From NCBI RefSeq assembly GCF_020215705.1, contig NZ_JAIWNB010000003.1:248001-312000 (forward strand): a DNA stretch of 64,000 bases, given 5' to 3'. Source of the stretch: Nonomuraea aurantiaca (GTDB lineage Bacteria > Actinomycetota > Actinomycetes > Streptosporangiales > Streptosporangiaceae). Positions within the stretch are counted from its first letter, which is position 1. Each line of letters begins with the position of its first letter. Position numbers and translations under genes: made by a program. Below are positions 41,202-51,275 of this stretch, one piece after another. The notes beneath the pieces were generated by a model. The model worked only from the letters and a program-made list of their open reading frames with translations, ran no database searches and had not been told where the DNA came from.

Positions 41202-42070
41202 GACTGCAAGGTCTTCAGGTTGTCGCGCATTCCCGACAGGTAGTCGCCCGACGGCTTGCTCTCCAGCGGGTCGAGCACCGCCGTCCGCGCGCCGACCTCC
41301 TTGGCGAGCACCTCGGAGACCTTGGGGCTGACCAGGGCCTCGGTGAAGATCGTGGTCACCTTCTCGTCCTTGGCCAGCTTGGCGACCTCGGCGATGCGGG
41401 CGGGGGAGGGCTCGGTCTCCGGGTCCAGGGTGATGCCGATCTGCTTGAGGTGATAGCGGTCGGCCAGGTAGCCGAAGGCCTCATGAGCGGTGACCAGCGT
41501 CTTGGTCGCGCAGGTGGTCAGGCCCTTGGCGTACTCCTGGTCGAGGGTCCCCAGAGCGCCCGCCGTCTTGACCGCGCGGTCCCGGTAGCCCTGGGCGTGC
41601 GCCGGGTCGGCGGCGGCCAGCCGCTCGCCGAGCCTGGCGGCGACGGTGGCCAGGCGAGAGGGGTCCAGCCAGAGGTGCGGGTCGTAGCCGATGTCGTGGC
41701 CCTCCGCGTGCTCGCCGGCGGGCAGCGTCTTGACGGCGGTCGCGGCGTCGAAGCTCTTGTCCTCGGCGACCGCGTCGTCCACGGCGGGCTGGACGCCCTT
41801 GATGTAGACGGTCAGGGTCGCGTCCTCGAGCTGGGCCACCTGATGCGCGCCCAGCTCCAGGTCGTGCGGTTCGACGCCGGGGGCGGTCAGGACGGACACG
41901 CTCACGTCTGGGCCGCCGACCTGCTCGGTGAGCCACTGGAGCGGGTAGAAGGCGGCGATCACGGCGGGCTTGTCGGACCCCGCCGTCTCCGCGGCGCCGG
42001 AGTTGGAGCACGCGGCGGCCGTCAGGGCGGTCGCGAGGATGGCAGCACCGATTCGGGGCGTTCGGGACAT
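41180..42070 (-). CDS. znuA: Zinc-binding lipoprotein ZnuA
   Basis: From ATG 42070 the 296-residue protein has a signal peptide and lipobox (LTAAAC). It matches the cluster A-1 metal-binding proteins: AAFYPLQWLTEQVGG at the start, the metal His in VEPHDLELG, a His/Asp-rich loop (GEHAEGHDIGYDPHLWLDP), VTAHEAFGYLADRY, and the last ligand region TIFTEALVSPK. It captures zinc outside the membrane and passes it to ZnuB. It is the first gene of the Zur operon. Confidence 0.95.
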   Translation of the reverse strand: MSRTPRIGAAILATALTAAACSNSGAAETAGSDKPAVIAAFYPLQWLTEQVGGPDVSVSVLTAPGVEPHDLELGAHQVAQLEDATLTVYIKGVQPAVDDAVAEDKSFDAATAVKTLPAGEHAEGHDIGYDPHLWLDPSRLATVAARLGERLAAADPAHAQGYRDRAVKTAGALGTLDQEYAKGLTTCATKTLVTAHEAFGYLADRYHLKQIGITLDPETEPSPARIAEVAKLAKDEKVTTIFTEALVSPKVSEVLAKEVGARTAVLDPLESKPSGDYLSGMRDNLKTLQSALGCTA

Positions 42071-42093
42071 CACGCCCCCGATTATGGGGAAAA

Positions 42094-42108
42094 TGAAAAT
42101 GATTGTCA
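42094..42108. promoter_or_regulatory. Zur box upstream of znuA
   Basis: TGAAAATGATTGTCA, an A+T-rich dyad (TGA-AAT-GATT-TCA), fits the actinobacterial Zur operator as recalled (TGAAAATGATTTTCA). It lies 24 bases before the znuA ATG, in position to block the promoter. Confidence 0.85.
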
Positions 42109-42118
42109 AAATCTACGG

Positions 42119-42481
42119 CTAAAACACTCCGAAGCGGTCGGCCGCGAGGACCAGCAGGAAGGCCAGCATCACGACCCGCAGCAGCCGCCCGCCGACCCCC
42201 AGCGACGGCCAGGACAGGTACGCCAGCCAGCCCACGAACCCCAGCGCCGGCAGCACCGCCACGCCACCCGGCCAGCTGTCCACGGCGAACCCGGTCAGCA
42301 GCAGCACCACCAGCACGGCGGGCGCCGCCCACTTGGGCACCTGCGTGAACAGGAACGTCATCGGGGTCGCGCTGCGCTCCTCGACCGACTTGCGCAGGCC
42401 GGTCGCGCCGGGGGTGAAGAACCGCTCGCCGGCGGGGAGCGGCCGCCGGGGATTCCCGCGGCGGTTGTCATTGGTGGCCAC
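42119..42481 (-). CDS. Small conserved membrane protein
   Basis: The 120-residue product has a Pro/Arg-rich N terminus with GERFFTPGATGLRKSVEERSATPM, then three hydrophobic helices with VPKWAAPAVLVVLLLTGF and LRVVMLAFLLVLAADRFGV. I do not recall a functional name. It lies upstream of the Zur box on the same strand and may be expressed separately. Function unknown. Confidence 0.75.
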   Translation of the reverse strand: MATNDNRRGNPRRPLPAGERFFTPGATGLRKSVEERSATPMTFLFTQVPKWAAPAVLVVLLLTGFAVDSWPGGVAVLPALGFVGWLAYLSWPSLGVGGRLLRVVMLAFLLVLAADRFGVF

Positions 42482-42641
42482 GGCCCGAGCCTAGCCCCGT
42501 CCCCATCGGCCGGCAGGTGGGGTGGTCACCGCACGGGAGCCGGCCTGCGGGTGGGGCGGTCGGAGCGCCCGAATCGGTCATCGGGTGCGGGCAGGTCAGG
42601 GGCTGGAATCGCCCAGCGGTGCGTAATCGTCTGACATCCTG

Positions 42642-42935
42642 GTGTGCGTGCTCGCCGTCATCCGTTACACCGTCCCAGAGTCCCAGTCCCAAGACTTCGT
42701 CAAGCAAGGCCATGTCATCCTCCAGACGCTGGCCGACCAGCCCGGATTCCTGCGCGGCCGGTTGGCCCGCTCGGTCGATGAGCCCAACCTGTGGGCGCTG
42801 GTCAGTGAGTGGGAGGGCGCCGGGTTCTACCGCAGGGCCCTGTCCGCGGCGCGGATGGCGATGTATCCCCTGATGATCCTCATGGTCAACGAACCAAGCG
42901 CGTTCGAGGACGTCTACCTTCAAGACGGCGAGTAG
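42642..42935 (+). CDS. ABM-like monooxygenase-fold protein
   Basis: The 97-residue protein has the dimeric ferredoxin-like pattern of the antibiotic biosynthesis monooxygenase family: VIRYTVPESQSQDFVKQGHVI, QPGFLRGRLARSVDEPNLWALVSEWEG and YRRALSAARMAMY. GTG 42642 and GTG 42648 are both possible starts; no clear ribosome site is seen. Its position before glyS is unrelated to translation. It may act in stress or secondary metabolism. Confidence 0.8.
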   Translation: MCVLAVIRYTVPESQSQDFVKQGHVILQTLADQPGFLRGRLARSVDEPNLWALVSEWEGAGFYRRALSAARMAMYPLMILMVNEPSAFEDVYLQDGE

Positions 42936-43029
42936 AAATACTCGCGCGCGAGGGCTCTTGAGCGTCCCCTAAGCTGGGAGCTCACCCATTCCCTTCGCCG
43001 ACCTCCAGCCGGAAAGAGACGCAACCAAA

Positions 43030-44415
<1,386 letters not shown>

Positions 44416-44595
44416 TTTTCTTTTACGGCCGGCAGTGGCCGGCCCCACCCGCCATACGTGGCCGGGCTCCGTCCAGGGGCACGCTCCTGCGGTTTACGGG
44501 GCCGGCCGCCGTGACGTGCGCATTGTTGACCCCGTTCGCGGTCTTTCCTGGACCGTGGGCGGGGTCGATGCCGTGGGAGCAGGTGGGCAGGAGCA

Positions 44596-45921
44596 TCAGC
44601 GGCGGGGGCGGCTTCGGCATACCGCCAGGGTGATGGCGTACGCGATCGGGGGCAGGACGAAGACCGCGGCGCGCAGGCCGTACACGATCCAGAGGTAGGT
44701 CTCGTGCGGTGCCGCGAGGAGCGGCATCGGCGCCTTCGGGTCCGGCGGGAGCTCCGAGACCCACGTCCCGGCCCACAGCACCGTGAAGAACGTGATCACC
44801 GCCACGCCGAGCGCCGTGCGGACGGGCGCGTGCGAGGGGCGGTCGAGGAGGTTGTGGACGCGGCGGTCCCCGGTGAAGCGGCGCTCCAGGAACGGATAGA
44901 AGAGCAGGACCGTGAAGAAGGCGGCCAGGACCAGCATCGGGATCCAGAGGCCGACCTGCAGGACGAAGCCGCCGACGGTGATCTCCCAGGGCGGCGTCAG
45001 GCGTAACGCGCCTTCCAGGACACCGGAATACCAGAACGGCTGGGCCGAGGGCGGCCAGCCGCCGGGCCGGTACGCCCCGTGCTCCCACACCGGGTTGACC
45101 CGGACGAAGGTGGCCAGCAGCGTGATGACGGCCATCGTGAACAGCGTGGTGGCGCCGTTCTTGACGGCGAAGTAGGGGAAGAACGGGCCGCCCGTGACCC
45201 GCGTCTCGTCCGACGCCGGGGTGCGGTGCTCGGTGTGCTTCTGCCGCCAGGTCAGGACGATCCCGTGCAGCGGCACGAGCGCCAGCAGGATGCCCGGCAC
45301 CAGCAGCACGTGCGTCACGAACAGGCGCGGGATGACCTGGCCGGGGAAGCCGCCGTCGAAGACGAACGCCGACAGGTAGCCGCCGACGAGCGGGATCGAC
45401 AGCAGCAGGCCCTGAGCCTCCCGCAGGCCGCTCATGGCGAGCTGGTCGGCGGGCAGTGAGACGCCCAGGAACGACTCGAAGAGCACCAGCCCGAACAGCA
45501 GCACGCCGGTCATCCAGCTCAGCTCCCGCGGCTTGCGGAAGGCCGCGGTGAAGAAGACGCGGAACAGGTGGGCCACGATCGACAGCACGAAGATCGTCGC
45601 CGCCCAGTGGTGCATCTGGCGCACCAGCAGGCCGCCCCTGATGTCCAGGCTGAGCTCGCGTACCGAGGCGAAGGCCACGTCGGGGTTGGGCTTGTAGAAG
45701 AAGACCAGGAACGTGCCCGTCAGCACGAGCAGGACGAACGAGTACAGGGCGAACTCGCCGAGCAGGAACGACCAGTGGCTCGGGAAGAGCTTGCGCAGGT
45801 TCGGGCCGAGCCAGCCGGCCAGGCCGAGGCGCTCGTCCAGGTAGCGCGCGGAGCCCTGCGCGGCCTTGGCCGATCCGGCGACCAGGCGGGCGGAACGCTG
45901 GGGCTTGGTAGGAGCGGCCAT
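44596..45921 (-). CDS. Stand-alone cytochrome b (QcrB-like) paralogue
   Basis: AGGAGG before ATG 45921 fixes the start; the listed frame extends upstream through a palindrome. The 441-residue protein has eight to nine helices. It has two pairs of heme-ligand His: RQMHHWAATIF with HLFRVFF in helix B, and RLFVTHVLLVPGILLALVPLH in helix D. This is the cytochrome b of a quinol:cytochrome c reductase. Unlike the main actinobacterial qcrCAB operon, no Rieske or cytochrome c gene is adjacent, so it is a second copy with another role. Divergent from ppdK across a long palindrome. Confidence 0.9.
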   Translation of the reverse strand: MAAPTKPQRSARLVAGSAKAAQGSARYLDERLGLAGWLGPNLRKLFPSHWSFLLGEFALYSFVLLVLTGTFLVFFYKPNPDVAFASVRELSLDIRGGLLVRQMHHWAATIFVLSIVAHLFRVFFTAAFRKPRELSWMTGVLLFGLVLFESFLGVSLPADQLAMSGLREAQGLLLSIPLVGGYLSAFVFDGGFPGQVIPRLFVTHVLLVPGILLALVPLHGIVLTWRQKHTEHRTPASDETRVTGGPFFPYFAVKNGATTLFTMAVITLLATFVRVNPVWEHGAYRPGGWPPSAQPFWYSGVLEGALRLTPPWEITVGGFVLQVGLWIPMLVLAAFFTVLLFYPFLERRFTGDRRVHNLLDRPSHAPVRTALGVAVITFFTVLWAGTWVSELPPDPKAPMPLLAAPHETYLWIVYGLRAAVFVLPPIAYAITLAVCRSRPRR

Positions 45922-45975
45922 CGGGCGCCTCCTGCTAGGGGTGCTCCTGATTGTGAACCTTACCTCTGGATCTTT

Positions 45976-46015
45976 CAAGAATTGGTTTATACCAATTGGT
46001 ATAAACCAATTCTTG
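45976..46015. promoter_or_regulatory. Perfect 40-bp palindrome between cytochrome b and ppdK genes
   Basis: The left half is CAAGAATTGGTTTATACCAA and the right half is its exact reverse complement. It is about 30% G+C in a 70% genome. It contains two overlapping 12-bp sites, TGGTTTATACCA (45983-45994) and TGGTATAAACCA (45997-46008), of the TGGT-N4-ACCA form used by GntR/HutC-type regulators such as DasR. A third, weaker site (ATTGGATTAGACCGGT) lies at 46032-46047. Confidence 0.85.
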
Positions 46016-46150
46016 GTCAACCAGAACATAAATTGGATTAGACCGGTGATAGGCCCTTCACCAGCAGAAACGTTGACTTAACCGATGAGTGCAGTTTCAT
46101 CATGATTATCGCCGGTAGAGTCCGAACCAGAGGCGTTGATTGGAGCTGTG

Positions 46151-48784
46151 GTGGCCAAGTACGTTTACGACTTCACCGAGGGCAACAAGGATCTCAAGGA
46201 TCTACTCGGCGGCAAGGGAGCAAACCTCGCCGAAATGACCAATCTCGGACTGCCCGTCCCTCCCGGGTTCACGATCACGTCCGAGGCATGCCGCCACTAC
46301 CTGGCCGAGGGCGCGGTCCCCGACGGCCTGGAACGGGAGGTGGCCGAGCACCTGAGCGCGATGGAGAAGCGGATGGGCAAGACGCTCGGCCAGGCCGACG
46401 ACCCGCTGCTCGTCAGCGTCCGCTCCGGCGCGAAGTTCTCGATGCCCGGCATGATGGAGACCGTCCTCAACATCGGGCTGAACGACGAGTCCGTGCACGG
46501 CCTGGCCAAGCAGGCCGGCGGCAACGACCGCTTCGCCTGGGACTCCTACCGCAGGCTCATCCAGATGTTCGGCAAGACCGTGCTCGACATCGACGGCGAG
46601 CTGTTCGAGCACGCCCTCGAATCGCTGAAGGGCGACCGGCAGGACACCGACCTCGGGGCGGCCGAGCTGCAGGGCCTGGTCGAGACGTTCAAGGGCATCG
46701 TGCGCGACCAGACGGGCAAGGACTTCCCCGCCGACCCGCGCGAGCAGATGCGCCTGGCCGTCATGGCCGTCTTCGACTCCTGGAACGCCCCGCGCGCCAT
46801 CCTCTACCGCCGCCAGGAGCGCATCCCCGCCGATCTCGGCACCGCGGTCAACATCGTGGCCATGGTCTTCGGCAACGTCGGCAACGACTCGGGCACCGGC
46901 GTCGCCTTCACCCGCGACCCCGGCTCCGGCCAGCGGGGCATCTACGGCGACTACCTGCAGAACGCCCAGGGCGAGGACGTCGTCGCCGGCATCCGCAACA
47001 CGATCCCGCTCCAGGAGCTGGAACGCCTCGACAAGAGCTCGTACGACGAGCTCCTGCAGATCATGGAGACGCTGGAGAACCACTACCGCGACCTGTGCGA
47101 CATCGAGTTCACGATCGAGCGCGGCAAGCTCTGGATGCTCCAGACCAGGGTCGGCAAGCGCACCGCGGGAGCCGCGTTCTGCATCGCCACCCAGCTCGTC
47201 GACCAGGGCCTCATCACGCTCGACGAGGCCGTCACGCGGGTGACGGGCGACCAGCTGGCCCAGCTGATGTTCCCGCGCTTCGACTCGGGCGCCGAGAAGA
47301 AGAAGATCGCCAAGGGCATGAACGCCTCGCCGGGCGCCGCCGTCGGCAAGGCCGTGTTCTCCTCCGAGCGCGCCGTCGAGCTGGCCGGCCAGGGCGAGGA
47401 CGTCATCCTGGTGCGCCGCGAGACCAACCCGGACGACCTGTCCGGGATGATCGCCGCGCGCGGCATCCTGACCAGCCGCGGTGGCAAGACCTCGCACGCC
47501 GCCGTGGTCGCCCGCGGCATGGGCAAGACCTGCGTCTGCGGGGCTGAGGAGCTGGAGGTGTCGATCGGCGAGCGCAGGTTCACCGCGCCGGGCGACGTCG
47601 TGGTCAACGAGGGTGACCTGATCTCCATCGACGGCACGAGCGGCGAGATCTTCCTCGGCGAGGTGCCCGTGGTGGACTCGGCCGTGGTCGAGTACTTCGA
47701 GGGCAGGGAGCCCGACGACGACCTGGTCCGGGCCGTGGACCGGATCATGCGGCGGGCCGACGAGGTACGCCGGCTGGGTGTGCGGGCCAACGCCGACACC
47801 CCGGACGACGCGGCCAGGGCGCGCCGCTTCGGCGGCGAGGGGATCGGGCTGTGCCGTACGGAGCACATGTTCCTGGGCGAGCGCAGGCAGCTCGTCGAGG
47901 ACCTGGTGCTGGCCGCGGGCGACGAGGAGCGCCAGGCGGCGCTGGACGCGCTGGAGCCCCTCCAGAAAGCCGACTTCATCGGGATATTTCAGGCTATGGA
48001 GGGGCAGCCGGTCACGGTCCGGCTCATCGACCCGCCGTTGCACGAGTTCCTGCCGGACCTCACCGACCTGTCGGTCAAGGTGGCCACCGGGGACGCCACG
48101 GACAAGGACCGCAAGCTGCTGGGCGCCGTCAAGAGGCTGCACGAGCAGAACCCCATGCTCGGGCTGCGCGGTGTGCGGCTCGGCCTGGTCATCCCCGGCC
48201 TGTTCGCCATGCAGGTACGCGCCATCGCCCAGGCGGCCAAGGAGGTGCCGGGGTCCAAACCGGAGATCATGATCCCGCTCGTGGCCGCCGTACAGGAGCT
48301 GGAGGCCGTCCGCGAGGAGGCCGCCGGGATCCTCGCGGACCTCGGCGTCGAGGCCCTGATCGGCACCATGATCGAGACGCCCAGGGCGGCGCTCACCGCC
48401 GGCCAGGTCGCCGAAGCGGCCCAGTTCTTCTCCTTCGGCACCAACGACCTGACCCAGATGACCTGGGGCTTCTCGCGAGACGACGTCGAGGCCGCGTTCT
48501 TCTCCCGCTACCTGGAGCTCGGCATGTTCGGGGTCTCGCCGTTCGAGACCCTCGACCGTGACGGCGTCGGCCGCCTGGTCACGATCGCCGTCGAGGAGGG
48601 CCGCGCGGCCCGCCCCGACCTCAAGCTCGGTATCTGCGGCGAGCACGGTGGCGATCCCGACTCGGTGCACTTCTGCCACCAGGCCGGGCTCGACTACGTC
48701 TCCTGCTCACCGTTCCGCATCCCGGTCGCCCGCCTGGAGGCCGGCCGCGCGGCCTTCGCCGAATGCGACTCCGACACCCGGTAG
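46151..48784 (+). CDS. ppdK: Pyruvate, phosphate dikinase
   Basis: GTG 46151 follows TTGGAGCTGTG, so I start there. The 877-residue enzyme interconverts pyruvate, ATP and phosphate with phosphoenolpyruvate, AMP and pyrophosphate. The N-terminal ATP-grasp part begins GGKGANLAEMTNLGLPVPPG. The swivelling domain carries the phospho-His in GGKTSHAAVVARGMGK. The C-terminal PEP-binding barrel shows GLCRTEHMF and GICGEHGGDP. It serves gluconeogenesis or pyrophosphate-linked glycolysis. The palindrome 136 bp upstream may couple it to amino-sugar metabolism. Confidence 0.97.
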   Translation: MAKYVYDFTEGNKDLKDLLGGKGANLAEMTNLGLPVPPGFTITSEACRHYLAEGAVPDGLEREVAEHLSAMEKRMGKTLGQADDPLLVSVRSGAKFSMPGMMETVLNIGLNDESVHGLAKQAGGNDRFAWDSYRRLIQMFGKTVLDIDGELFEHALESLKGDRQDTDLGAAELQGLVETFKGIVRDQTGKDFPADPREQMRLAVMAVFDSWNAPRAILYRRQERIPADLGTAVNIVAMVFGNVGNDSGTGVAFTRDPGSGQRGIYGDYLQNAQGEDVVAGIRNTIPLQELERLDKSSYDELLQIMETLENHYRDLCDIEFTIERGKLWMLQTRVGKRTAGAAFCIATQLVDQGLITLDEAVTRVTGDQLAQLMFPRFDSGAEKKKIAKGMNASPGAAVGKAVFSSERAVELAGQGEDVILVRRETNPDDLSGMIAARGILTSRGGKTSHAAVVARGMGKTCVCGAEELEVSIGERRFTAPGDVVVNEGDLISIDGTSGEIFLGEVPVVDSAVVEYFEGREPDDDLVRAVDRIMRRADEVRRLGVRANADTPDDAARARRFGGEGIGLCRTEHMFLGERRQLVEDLVLAAGDEERQAALDALEPLQKADFIGIFQAMEGQPVTVRLIDPPLHEFLPDLTDLSVKVATGDATDKDRKLLGAVKRLHEQNPMLGLRGVRLGLVIPGLFAMQVRAIAQAAKEVPGSKPEIMIPLVAAVQELEAVREEAAGILADLGVEALIGTMIETPRAALTAGQVAEAAQFFSFGTNDLTQMTWGFSRDDVEAAFFSRYLELGMFGVSPFETLDRDGVGRLVTIAVEEGRAARPDLKLGICGEHGGDPDSVHFCHQAGLDYVSCSPFRIPVARLEAGRAAFAECDSDTR

Positions 48785-48823
48785 GCAGCCGAACTCCACA
48801 CGACCGTCTCGATCCCTGTGACG

Positions 48824-48906
48824 GTCCGTTGTGGCGGGTGTCCCTTGGGTGGGCTACCCCCTTCGGGAGAGGGGATCGCGACAGTCCGTCGTGGCTGGTG
48901 TCCCTT
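48824..48906. repeat. Two direct repeats (GTCCGT-type) after ppdK, 60 bp apart
   Basis: 48824-48846 (GTCCGTTGTGGCGGGTGTCC plus CTT) and 48884-48906 (GTCCGTCGTGGCTGGTGTCC plus CTT) differ at two positions. The spacing is exactly 60 bp. A third copy lies at 52693. Confidence 0.75.
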
Positions 48907-48951
48907 AGAGGGTGGGTCCTGGTGTTCATGCAGTGCGTCGGCTCAGTGTGG

Positions 48952-49137
48952 TGGGGTGACGTGGCCGGCTGGTCCGCCCGGGAGACGGCGGACGCGCTCG
49001 CCGCCGCCTTGGCCGTGCTCGTGCATGAGGACCTACGGGTCACCATGCCGTCGGACCCGCACTGCTACCAGGGCAAGGCGGCGCTGCGACCGCTGTTCGA
49101 GCGGGCTTTCGGGCCCGGCCGCCTCGGCGAGTGGCAG
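48952..49137 (+). pseudogene. ECF sigma factor remnant, 5' part (sigma 4 fragment and SnoaL start)
   Basis: In one frame, DVAGWSARETADAL (a sigma region-4 helix-turn-helix start) runs straight into ALAVLVHEDLRVTMPSDP and then HCYQGKAALRPLFERAFGPG. The latter is the SnoaL-like C-terminal domain of SigJ/SigG-type ECF factors. The missing middle of region 4 shows an internal deletion. The rest of the SnoaL domain is found 2 kb downstream at 51123-51275, beyond the tannase gene. Confidence 0.6.
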
Positions 49138-49216
49138 GATGCGGGTCGACCGACCTCGACCTGGAGCGGGCCCCAAAGCCGTTGCCGCCGATGCCCGCCT
49201 TCCGTCATGATCGAGC

Positions 49217-50998
49217 ATGGCGATGACGCAAGAACTGCTCGCTTGTGTACGGGGTCGGACGCCGGGCCGCGCCGCTGGAGTCCGGGCGCTACCGGTTGTC
49301 CTCGCCGTCCTCGCCGTCCTCGTGATGGCCGGCAGTGGCCAGGCCGCGTCCCGTACGGCCGTGGCCGGGGTGCCCGCCGATGCTCGCGGTTCGTCCTCCG
49401 GCCCTCCCGTGGTGCTGCCGAAAATAGACTGCGCGGCCCTCGCCGGGCAGGACCTGTCGGGGACGCCCGGCGCTCCGGCGGTCATCGGGTCCGCGACCGC
49501 GATGACCTCGCCGGACGGCTGGGCGGCCTGCGAAGTCAAGGGAACCGCGGCGCCGCAGATCCAGTTCGACGTGCTCCTCCCCACCGAGACGTGGCGGCAG
49601 CGGTATCTGCAGACCGGGTGCGGGGCGTTCTGCGGGAGCGTCGACATCTACGCCGACGCGACGGACGGGTGCGTGCCGCTGACCCGCGGCGACTTCGCCA
49701 TAGCCACCGGCAACGGGGGGCACGTCGGCGTCTCCGGCTTCGACGGCACGTTCGGTGCCGATCCGCAGCTCCGGGTCGACTTCGGCTACCGGTCCGACCA
49801 CGTCGTCGCGCTCGTCGCCAAGCGGCTCATCGCGCTCTACTACGGACAAGGCCCGCGCTACTCCTACTTCGACGGCTGCTCGCAGGGCGGCCACGAGGGG
49901 ATGACCGAGGCGCAGCGCTACCCGCGGGACTTCGACGGCATCGTCGCCGGCGCCCCGGCGTCGTTGCTCACGTCGCTCATCGTGTGGTCCGCGGGCTGGC
50001 ACGCCACGGCCAACACCGACGCGCAGGGCCGGCCCATCCTGACCGCTGCCAAGCTTCCCGCGCTGCACGCCGCCGTCATGCGTGAGTGCGACGCACGGGA
50101 CGGCCTGGCCGACGGCCAGATCGACGACCCGCGTGCCTGCGCGTTCGATCCGCGGAGCCTGCGCTGCGCGACAGGAACCGACAACGCGGGCTGCCTCACC
50201 GACGCGCAGATCGATGCCGTACGCAAGCTGTATGACGGGCCACGCGACGAGCGGGGCCGGCGGATGTACCCGGGGGGCGAGCCCGTGGGCTCGGAAGCGA
50301 ACTGGGCCCGCTGGGTCACCCCGACCGCCACCGGCGGCCCGGCCGTGGCCGAGGGCAACGCGACGAACGCGCTGAAGTACCTCGCCTACCCGTCCGCCCG
50401 GCCGTCGGCGACACTGCGCGACCTGCACTACGACTCGGCGACGTTCCGCGATATCTACCGGCAGGCCGGCATCTACGACGCGAGCGACCCCGACCTGACG
50501 GCCTTCCGCGCCGCGGGCGGGAAGCTCCTCCTCTGGCACGGCTGGGCAGACCAGGCGATCTCGCCGTACGGGACGATCGCCTACTACCACGCCCTCACCG
50601 AGCGCATGGGCGGGACGGACGCCACGCAGCGGTTCGCCCGCCTGTTCATGCTGCCGGGCGTCGCCCACTGCGGTGACGGTCAGGGGCCGGACGCGATCGA
50701 CGCGCTCACCCCCACCATCGCCTGGGTCGAGAACGGCGTCGCACCCGACCGGCTCGTCGCCACGAAGCGCCAGGACGACACCGTCGTACGGACCCGGCCG
50801 GTCTACCCCTATCCGACCGTCGCACGCTACGACGGGAGCGGCAGCATTGACGACGCGGCGAACTTCGCACCGACACCGCCGCCCACGCGCTACGAGGACG
50901 ACATCCCCTGGCTCGGGTCGTTCCGCTCCGGCTACGAGCAGACCTGCGGCTGGCACGACGGCCGCTGGTCCTGCACCCTGGCGCGACGGCCGAGCTAG
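49217..50998 (+). CDS. Secreted tannase/feruloyl esterase family protein
   Basis: The 593-residue protein has a signal peptide (a hydrophobic run around VLAVLAVLVMAGSG). The triad of the tannase family is visible: nucleophile Ser in DGCSQGGHEG, Asp in HGWADQAIS and His in PGVAHCGDG. The two Cys beside the Ser and His are the conserved disulfide that joins them. Such enzymes cleave gallate or ferulate esters from plant polymers. It sits inside an apparently broken sigma-factor gene, which points to acquisition by transfer. Confidence 0.9.
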   Translation: MAMTQELLACVRGRTPGRAAGVRALPVVLAVLAVLVMAGSGQAASRTAVAGVPADARGSSSGPPVVLPKIDCAALAGQDLSGTPGAPAVIGSATAMTSPDGWAACEVKGTAAPQIQFDVLLPTETWRQRYLQTGCGAFCGSVDIYADATDGCVPLTRGDFAIATGNGGHVGVSGFDGTFGADPQLRVDFGYRSDHVVALVAKRLIALYYGQGPRYSYFDGCSQGGHEGMTEAQRYPRDFDGIVAGAPASLLTSLIVWSAGWHATANTDAQGRPILTAAKLPALHAAVMRECDARDGLADGQIDDPRACAFDPRSLRCATGTDNAGCLTDAQIDAVRKLYDGPRDERGRRMYPGGEPVGSEANWARWVTPTATGGPAVAEGNATNALKYLAYPSARPSATLRDLHYDSATFRDIYRQAGIYDASDPDLTAFRAAGGKLLLWHGWADQAISPYGTIAYYHALTERMGGTDATQRFARLFMLPGVAHCGDGQGPDAIDALTPTIAWVENGVAPDRLVATKRQDDTVVRTRPVYPYPTVARYDGSGSIDDAANFAPTPPPTRYEDDIPWLGSFRSGYEQTCGWHDGRWSCTLARRPS

Positions 50999-51122
50999 CT
51001 GGGCGGCTTGGCGTCCTGCTCCAGAACCGCGGACAGGGCCACTTGGTCCCGTCACCGCCCGCTCGCGCTCCACCGTGCCGCATTACAGCAGAGCAGCGCC
51101 CTCACGACCGAGGGCGCTGGAC

Positions 51123-51275
51123 TGGCCGCGCGCAAAGCGAACCGGGCGCCGTCCCGGCGACGGCACCTACCGGGCCTACAAGCTCGACGTCCTTCACATC
51201 AGGGACGATGCGGTAGCGGCGTTCACCACCTGTTCCCGCCTTCGGCCTACCTGTGGCCCTCTGAAGGAGTACCTC
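51123..51275 (+). pseudogene. ECF sigma factor remnant, 3' part (SnoaL end)
   Basis: The frame reads RRPGDGTYRAYKLDVLHIRD and DAVAAFTTCSRLRPT, matching the end of the SnoaL domain of SigJ/SigG-type ECF factors (usually YRAFKLDVLRVEDGRVAEITTF). It complements the fragment at 48952-49137. It runs into the amidase start. The 50999-51122 stretch before it shows nothing else. Confidence 0.6.

Noticed and set aside
42936..43029. T-box riboswitch before glyS
   Set aside because: The gap is only 94 bases and shows no T-box sequence or terminator.
44416..44595. Terminator between glyS and the cytochrome b gene
   Set aside because: A GGCCGG-CAGTGG-CCGGCC stem is present but no T run follows on either strand, so I do not call it.
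46202..48679. 825-codon open frame antisense to ppdK
   Set aside because: Shadow of ppdK codon bias; no ribosome site or recognisable domain.
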